A stretch of DNA of 64,000 bases from Microbotryum silenes-acaulis. Its lineage: Eukaryota; Basidiomycota; Microbotryomycetes; Microbotryales; Microbotryaceae. A program made the position numbers and the translations under genes. The stretch is taken from the NCBI GenBank assembly GCA_003665825.1, contig QPFY01000012.1, forward strand, positions 124,001 to 188,000, given 5' to 3'. Under the pieces are notes generated by a model. It did not search any database and had not been told where the DNA came from. It saw only the letters and a program-made list of their open reading frames with translations. Below are positions 56,987-64,000 of the stretch, one piece after another; the first letter of the stretch is position 1, and each line of letters starts with the position of its first letter.

Positions 56987-59911
56987 TCAATCTTCCCGTG
57001 AAGCCGCCAACTTGAACGCTAGTTCTTCATCCTTTCTCTCGCGTTCTTCCTTCTCTTCCTTTTCCCTTTCCTCCCACTGCCTTGCCATCAGCTCGTTCCT
57101 CTTCTCTTCCTCCACTCTCATCTTCTCCTCCTCTTCCAACAGCTTCCTCACCACCTCCTCGTCCTCCCTCGCCTTCTGGATTCGCACCTGATCTTCCGCA
57201 GCTCCAGCTTCTTCAGCGAGTGAAGCGGCGAGCCGAGCGTCTTCCTGTTCTTGTTGAAAGCGGAACAACGATCGAGCTTGATCGGCGAGCATGACGGGAT
57301 CGACCGAACTCGATTTGGTCGCGGAAGGTTTCGCCGACGAACCAGCTCCCGAGGACGTCGATGCCGATGAAGAGGACGGAAGATACGATGACTGGGTGAG
57401 TGTCTTGAGTGATGGTGAAAGACTTGGTGACGAAGGCGAGGGTACAGGCTCGGCTTTCTGCTTGCCCTTGTCCTTCGATTTGGGCGTTGCTGCCTCCACG
57501 TTCGGGCTCAGCTCCAAGGACGACATCCGCGAGGTTGAAGTCGACGCCGAGCCGAGCGGGAGCGAGCCATGTCGAGGTGGGGGCGCAACGAGCTCTGGAG
57601 ATACGGCTGGTGATGCTGATACGACAGGGCTCGGCGCATTATACGGCGTTTTCGGTGGTCGAGGTGGAGGCTCGGACGAAAAGTTCCCGGGCGAAATGCT
57701 GGGACTTGGAGAGCTGCGCGACTGCGTAGTGTCAATCCGCGGCGACGAGGCTAAGTATGATGGCGAGTGTGCATCAGAGTTGCGATGGGTAGAGGACTGG
57801 TCAGGGACCCGCAGCGGTGGTTGAGGGTCGTATTGAGAACGATTGGGTTGATCTGAAGCGGCGGGATAGGAGGGCTGATACATGTGTTGGTACTGCTGCA
57901 AGTCTTCTCGGCGGAATTGTTGATGTTGCTGTTGGCTGGTTCGACGATTCTCTTGTGGGTACATTTGCTGCTGTTGTTGTGGTGGTTGTTGTGGTTGCTG
58001 TTGTGGTTGCTGTTGTGGTTGCTGTTGTGGTTGTGGTTGTGGGAGGATTTGGTGGGATTGATGATGTTGGACTTGGTGCGCATGCTGGTACGGTGGCATC
58101 AGCTGCTGCAGACCAGTATTAGGTTGGGGATGTTGGAGCATATGACTGGAAACGACGGTCCCTACGTTCTCGAGGCTTGGCGAAGACTGCGGTTGTTGAG
58201 CAGGAGGAGGCGGCTGGAGGACGCCTACCTCGGTGCATGCTGCTCCAGCGCCGTAAAATTGTCGTTGTGGATACGCGACTAGACTTGCACCCGGCGGACT
58301 GGGCAATGGCCGACGACTGGGAGATGATGCCGTTTCTTGTGAAGGAAGCTGTTCAGGTATCGATAGCGACAACATTTGCCCCACGAGTGTAGGGGGCTGC
58401 TGCGCAAAGGACCCAGATATTGGCCCCGATGGCGAGTGAAACGGAGGCCTCGAGCCAGGCACGAGGCTCGGAGGAAAGTTATTCCGAGTAGGTGATGGCC
58501 AGGACTCTGGCGCACTGGAGAAGGTCATGGCCGAACTCGCATCTTCCGTCGCATTGGAGGGGCGGTTGAAGGTGATGGCTTGTGGAGGGTCTAGATGCTG
58601 GACAGCTTCCGGCTGCGCATACTTGAAAGGTCTTGGAACGGGCTCAAAGCGTCCTGCCGGTCGTTGCAGAATCGAGTGGGTAGCCAATTGCCCAGGGTGT
58701 AGTCGTGTGCTCGGGTCGAGCCTTGAGGGCCGCCGCTGCAGGGAGGAAAGATTCGTCGGCGTAGGTGACGGAGCAGTGATCGTCGAAGCAGGTCGTGTTG
58801 AGGGCCCAGTCATCGACTCGGTGTTCTGTGAAATAGGAGCGAGTTCATCAGTACCCCTCTCGTGATGAAATGTGGGCCCTCATCTGCTCACTGGACGATA
58901 GATTGCTGGGTAGAAAGTCTACGGAGGTTAGGCGAGAGTCGGGTCAGCATGTTCTCTAGTCTGACGCTTCCAGATGCGATGCCTTGGGCGCACCATCTCG
59001 AGGAATACCTCTCCCGCAAATTTTCCATCCCCCTGAAGCTGGACCCAGTCTGCGAAGTATAGGGTTTTGTCTAGTTCAACTTGTGCCCTTACCCGCAGCG
59101 GCGCAAATTCTGCAGCTCCAGCCCCAGAGCGCCTGGATAGACAGGGCATCGAACGTACCATCGAACTCGTAGGTACCCGTATCCTTATTCCGGACCCAGT
59201 TTTTACTATCGACAACCGAGACCTGTCCCTGTCCTACGAGTTGATCGTCGCCAACTCGACCGGATGTTTCATCACGGATCTTGACCCAGAGAGGCTCGGT
59301 CGGTGCCTTTGTCGTCTCGGCGGCATGCACCACGAAGCGAAACTCTTCGTCCCAGACTAGATAGCAATCCGAAGACTATGAGCTCAAGCGTATAATTTGA
59401 GCGCCTAGACTAAGACGCACTGACCTGGATTCTGCGGGTCCCTTGGATCGACTCGGGTCGACTCTACCCCACCTGGCGACTCTGTTAATTCGACCGTACA
59501 AAGTGGGGACTGCAGCAACGTAACATGGTGGGAATCGTCAGCGACACAATCATGTGGCACGGACGAGTCACTCTAGACCGCACCTTGACCGTTTCATCGA
59601 GGTGTTGTGCTGATGCAAGCCCCAAGGTCGTCGCCATCACCGAGAGCGAGCCAGACACGTGAGCTCTCGTATATTCCCATCCACTATCGCAGCACTTGGT
59701 CCTTCCGAATTCAAGACATACCTCGCAGCACCACGACAATCAATTGTCCCACCTCGCGCTTCCTGACAGCCGGTGGAGGGGCTGGACCAGCGAGCAGTTC
59801 GGGCAGAGGAGGCGGTGCTTCGGGCAATGAGTCGACCACCGGCGTCGGCCGATTCACTAGGTCCAACATGGAGCCAGAAGACACGTGGGGAGTTGGTTGT
59901 AGCCATGACAT
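56987..59911 (-). CDS. C2-domain protein resembling cytokinesis proteins Inn1/Fic1 (810 aa, 7 exons)
   Basis: Exons 59911-59722, 59609-59584 (26 nt), 59509-59425, 59356-59177, 59079-58994, 58918-58892 (27 nt) and 58825-56987 close to 811 codons. A C2 domain spans about residues 52-200: GQLIVVVLRAQHL, then SPLCTVEL, PVWDEEFRFVV, GKFAGEVFLEMTFYPA. It is followed by 500 disordered residues with many PxxP motifs and a Gln-rich tract (57950-58060), and a C-terminal coiled coil (EEEEKMRVEEEKRNELM...). One N-terminal C2 with a long proline-rich tail is the plan of Inn1/Fic1, which link the contractile ring to septum building. I infer the same role; a generic lipid-binding scaffold is possible. Confidence 0.75.
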
Positions 59912-60164
59912 CTGGCCTCAAGAGGTTTGACGGAAACTGTTGGCGTTGAAGCGTAGAATGGACCCGCGCAAGCCGTGTAAGGTAACAACCGACCAACCGG
60001 CAACCGCCGAACGGCGGCAGTCGGTCCGAGACGGTCCGAGCTTTTCGGACTCGATCGATCATCGCTCGGGCTGACTCTCGCTCACTCGAATATCAACCAT
60101 CCGCTGGAAGAGTGTCGAAGCAGCACATAAAAAGCTCGTCAGATCGTAATGAGATATGATTTCG

Positions 60165-61385
60165 TCACCCCTGCTGGGCCATCGCACTGAGCACCTGCAA
60201 CGTTTTCTCAAAAATCGCATTTGTTTCCTCTTCTGCAGTCCGGTCCTCATCCTCGCCCCTTCGTGCATCGTCATCCGAGTCGGGATACTCCAGATCCGGG
60301 TCAAAGCCTTTCTTCAACTCTGTCGAATGAGGCGGGAAAGTCGCTGTCGGGAGGGGTGCTGGGGGTGGCTTGAAGTGGACTTCGACCGAAGCCGGAACAT
60401 CGTCCTGGGCCTCTTCCTCCATGACGTCCACTTCCTCGAAGCCATCCTCATCGTCCTCGTCGTCGCCGTCGTCTTCCCCATCTTCTTCCATCTTGATACT
60501 CTCACCTTTCATCGTCCCCGGGCCTAGGCCACCATTTCCTTCCATTTTGACAACCTCACGCGGCGAATCCTCTTCTCGATAGCCATCATCCAAATCGCCG
60601 AGCCCGACCTGTTCCAAAGCATTCCTTTCCTCGCCATCCCATCTCCTGGGCTGCACAACATCCCCTCGTGGATTGTACGCCTTCCTCCTCTCCGACTCGA
60701 ACGAAGCGATCCCCAATGCCATGGCGGTCGATCGACGAATCTCGCCGATCAAACTCGAAAGCCGAGCGCGAACGGTCCAACTCGTGCTCGTACTCGAACT
60801 GGCAATCGAGATCTCCTCGAGGTCGAAAGGGAGTTTTTCTGGACGTGAAGGGCCTGATGGCCGCAATAGTAATACCTTGATCCATGATTGGTCAAACGTC
60901 TTGAGAGTCGTCCACAAAATTGGCAAGGTTGCCTCGGGGATCGGATAGGCTTTGATCGCGGGTGCGAGTAATCCCGTCAAGGTCAGTGCGTATGCGACTC
61001 GTAGCGAATGGGAAGGCTCGATCGGTGGGATCGTCAGGATCATGTTGGTGAGGAGGGTAGTGAGCTGCGTGTATGCGTGGACAGGGAGGTTGAGAACCTG
61101 GATTAGCTGCTCGTCTCATGTGGGGAGCCAGCCGGGAGCCTACGAAGCGGAGCATTTGAGGTACAGACTTACGGTCCCCAAATAAGACGCCAGGGTGCGA
61201 TGGGCCGAGTTGGGTGAGGAACGTGATTCGAACGCTTGGGAGAGCAGCAAGAGTTGTTGATCGAGGAAGAGTACCAGTCGCGATTCTTGTCGCTCGGTCA
61301 ATGCCTGGAGTGGGGAACCAGCTGAGGAAGAGACCCCTGTGGCCGCCTCGTCTTGGCGGGCTGAGGTCGAGGCAGAAAGCTCCAT
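60165..61385 (-). CDS. Acidic protein of unknown function (381 aa, 2 exons)
   Basis: Exons 61385-61173 and 61097-60165 (donor GTAAGT, acceptor TCCAG) join in phase 0. The N-terminal half is helical and hydrophobic (RLVLFLDQQLLLLSQAF, VLNLPVHAYTQLTTLLTN, LRVAYALTLTGLLAP), the C-terminal half acidic (EEDGEDDGDDEDDEDGFEEV) ending in a short helix. No motif or family is recognised. The start follows the promoter shared with RPA34 on the other strand. Confidence 0.7.
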
Positions 61386-61623
61386 TTTGTTTTCTGGCCC
61401 AGCGCGAACGAGACAGGGGCCAAATGCGGAAGAGAAAAGCCAGCCAGAATGATCGCCGACCAGACCGGCTCTCGGCGCAACGCTATTCGTCGCCTCGATC
61501 AGCCTCGATCAGCGGAGCGGTCCGAGCGCCTTCGCAGCCCGTGATGAATCGTCACTGCGGGTCTGCGGAACTGCTCCTCCACTTGCTTGCCTTCTGCTTC
61601 ATCTCTTCCCCAAGCAAATTAGC

Positions 61624-62972
61624 ATGGCAACCAAAGACAAGAAGAGCAAGGCTAAAGCCAAGCCTTCCTCACCCTCCCAATCTGCATCATCGTCCTCGGC
61701 TTCAAGCAGCAGCAGCAGCGCCAGCAGCGAGAGTGAGAGCGACAGCGACAGCCAGCAGCAGCCACGACCAGCCGCTGCGGCAGCGGTTGTAGGCACTCCT
61801 GTCGTTCCTTCGAGGTCATCGTGAGTCCATTCTCCGGCGGATCTACTCCTGCACCTCCCTATTGTGCTGAATTTTGGCTCATTCGCCCTCACCAGCAAAT
61901 ATACCCCCGCACCAGGCTACAAAGCACTGCGCTCATCCGCTGTATCGACCTCGGCCATCCCACTCGACTATGACAAACTAGCATCCTCTTCGGCCAAAGA
62001 TCAACAGATCTGGCTGATGCGACTACCCCGTGGCGTAGGTCCCTTCAGCCTCTTCTTTCCGGAAGGGTCAAGTTCTTCAGCTAACCAGACCTCACGCGCT
62101 CCAGTTGAAACCCTCTGCATTGGATGGACAAACGCTGCAACTCCCATCCGGAAGCGATGCGACATCCGACGATTTTGTCTCGGACGAGCCTCTGGCAAGG
62201 TTCACCAAGCACTCGGTGCCATACTCGGTTCACCAAGTCCCATCGTCTTCGTCGGCACCTTCTTCGGTCGGAAGTGAGATGCAACACTTTGTTCCGATTG
62301 TGCCCAGGGGGTCCAAGAACGGGAAACTATACCAGGGTGAGCTTTTCGAGCTTTGCAACCGAACGTCACACCCGAATCACTGCGCTGACGAATCCTTCAC
62401 CGTGAGCAGCTCCTCTCCCCGTCTCTCGACAGCTATACATCACTCGCTCGATCGAACCCACGCACCTCCCTTCCCTCACCCACCCTCACTCCGAAGCAAG
62501 CTCACAAGCCTCGTCCCTCATCGCGTCGCAACCCTCCCCCGTCCCCGGTGCACTGCTCACCTCGTCCCAATTGCTCCAACCTCCGACCTCGGACGAGATT
62601 CAACGGCTCCTTAGTCGGAAACAACGCATCGAACCCGAAGGGATTGAATTGAAGTACCGTCCCATCCTCAGCGGGACAAGAGGGATTGTAGGCGGGAAAG
62701 GAACGTACCATTCGACTGGGGTGCATTTGAAGAAGCACTTGGTGCATGAAGACGTCGAGATGCAAAACGACGAGGAGGAAGCGAGAGAAGGTCACTTGGA
62801 AGCTCATTTGCAGACGGCGACGACTCGATTCGACAAGGACGAAGGTGTCGAGGTCAAGGAAGGGGGGATGCTCGATATCGTTGATCAAGGTCAGATCGAG
62901 AGCAAGAAGAAGAGGAAAGGGGTTGATGACCAGAGTAAGAAAAGCAAGAAGAAGAAGGCCTCGTCGGGCTGA
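61624..62972 (+). CDS. RNA polymerase I subunit RPA34-like (377 aa, 4 exons)
   Basis: Exons 61624-61820, 61896-62034, 62105-62336 and 62407-62972 give 378 codons. A Ser-rich start is followed by YTPAPGYKALR, then DQQIWLMRLPRGLKPSALDG, which fits the dimerisation region of A34.5/PAF49, and a C-terminal tail that is lysine-rich (KKKRKGVDDQSKKSKKKKA) as in that family. Together with A49 it forms the TFIIF-like heterodimer of Pol I. The third join (62336 to 62407) was chosen because it keeps the frame through VSRQLYITRSI; the downstream ACAG acceptor does not. Confidence 0.75.
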
Positions 62973-63323
62973 AGTTCTCACTATAGCTTCCCGGTGGGGG
63001 ATGCAATACATGGATTGCAGAGTAAATCGGATTGACGATGCGAGACATCAACAAGGTCAGGTTTTTTTCTTAGGTCCCCGGGGAGTCGACTCGGCCCAGG
63101 TGAGATTAAGTTCATACGTAGATGTGGGATAAAAGCGAACGCCCGAAGCGAAAGACAAGAAAGGAAAAGAGGAAAATGGCTAACGAAGAACCCTGAGGAG
63201 GATGGATGAATGTAGTTGACAACAGGTGATGAAGCAGAGACAAGAGAAAGTCGAAGGATTGAAGCTAAACCGCACCGAGAGGAAAGATAATAGGCACACG
63301 AGGGACGAAAATCGACAAGGCCT
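62973..63323. other. Convergent intergenic region
   Basis: Holds the 3' flanks of the RPA34-like gene and CKS1. Nothing else was recognised. Confidence 0.5.
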
Positions 63324-64000
63324 TCACTGCGGTTTTCCATTTGGATATTTGGCTTGATAGTCTTTCTCGCGTCGGAACAAGAGCTGTACACAACGATGGC
63401 GATCAGGATCGAACTTCAAACGGTAAGGACTCGACTGGCCAAAACGACTCGGTTCTAGAACTTACGATGTGCGGTTCCGGTGCGTGGCATTCGAAGTGCG
63501 ACCATCCCAGTGATTGTTGGATGCCTGTTTGTTTCATCCCGTATCGAAGGAAATCAGTTGCAAACCCCACAGGAAGAGGCAGCGAGCCTGGCGTACCGAT
63601 GCCTCGCCACTCCGAATCGGTCAGCAGTCGCAATACTTGGCCATCAGGTTGAAAGTACTGGGAACAGAAGTCACCTTGCGTGTCAGCTCCGAGAACAAAA
63701 AGATTGCTTGAAGGCGGGCGTAACTCACATTTGCAGGGACTAGTGAGGTCGTAGCCAATGCCCGATAGCCGAGTGAGAACGCAGAAGTCGTCGGAAGTCG
63801 TCGGAAGGTCAGTACATGACCCACTTCGCAGTGAAACATGGCTGCCACGCATGACCCATTACAACTGACTGAGTTTGAGCAGTCCCTGCATCGTCAAGAT
63901 AGTTTCAAGTCAGTGCCAATTCGAACGTAGTGGAGAAGTGCCTCGAGTTCCCCGACTGTCGAGTGGTGGAAAGCGACTGACCTTGGGCAGAATCACGTGC
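63324..64000 (-). CDS. CKS1: Cyclin-dependent kinase regulatory subunit Cks1-like, 3' part (5' end beyond the window)
   Basis: Exons in the window: 64000-63982 (HVILPK), 63885-63870 (16 nt), 63739-63729 (11 nt), 63657-63597, 63524-63466 and 63383-63324. Joined they read HVILPK-GLLKL-IPAN-YFQPDGQ..., [28 protein letters not shown] and LLFRREKDYQAKYP, the Cks1 core with its HxPEPH hinge and anion-binding surface. Cks1 binds Cdk1 and recognises phosphorylated substrates. All six exons fit in phase, including the two micro-exons. Confidence 0.93.

Overview
This window is a gene-dense piece of a fungal nuclear genome. Nearly every gene is cut by short introns (about 30 to 190 nt) with GT-AG ends, coding GC is fairly high, and the conserved proteins (Kex2, Stt4, Rsp5, Tsr1, Npr3, Cks1, Hpm1, STRAP, SF3B6, eL22) are typical of fungi. 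The intron density and very short exons fit a basidiomycete, perhaps the Pucciniomycotina (Microbotryomycetes-like). That placement is an inference, because no rRNA or other marker was seen.

Layout. 1-2630 is a mobile-element edge: the 3' part of a cysteine-rich secreted-protein paralogue is cut by a Ty1/copia LTR, followed by a truncated copia pol on the minus strand, a second LTR-like patch and a tRNA-like gene. 3.4-34.4 kb is ordinary housekeeping sequence: a large TPR protein, an FMN-binding NimA-like protein, RPL22, NPR3, HPM1, SF3B6, KEX2, STRAP, the HECT ligase RSP5, a TFIIB/Brf-like cyclin-fold protein and a FYVE/Rabenosyn (Pep7-like) protein. 34.4-43.5 kb is an accessory island. It holds a decayed DNA-transposon-like region with a C48 (Ulp1-type) peptidase partly duplicated head-to-head as a long hairpin, a spliced transposase-like C-terminal gene, a cysteine-rich secreted protein (intact relative of the broken copy at the left edge) and a 240-bp palindrome built from a 10-bp tandem unit. 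43.5-64 kb returns to conserved genes: TSR1, STT4, a family-92 glycosyltransferase, a C2-domain protein resembling cytokinesis (Inn1/Fic1-type) proteins, an unidentified acidic protein, RPA34 and the 3' part of CKS1.

The genes do not form one pathway or cluster. Several belong to membrane traffic and phosphoinositide/ubiquitin control (KEX2, RSP5, Pep7-like, STT4, C2 protein), and others to ribosome production and transcription (RPL22, HPM1, TSR1, RPA34, Brf-like). The most unusual content is structural: two GC-AG introns sharing the donor GCGAGT, internal exons as short as 11 and 16 nt, the duplicated peptidase hairpin, the decamer palindrome, and the retroelement insertion into a paralogue of a secreted protein found 40 kb away. 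Exon borders were set by hand from frame continuity, splice signals and family knowledge; no alignment was run.
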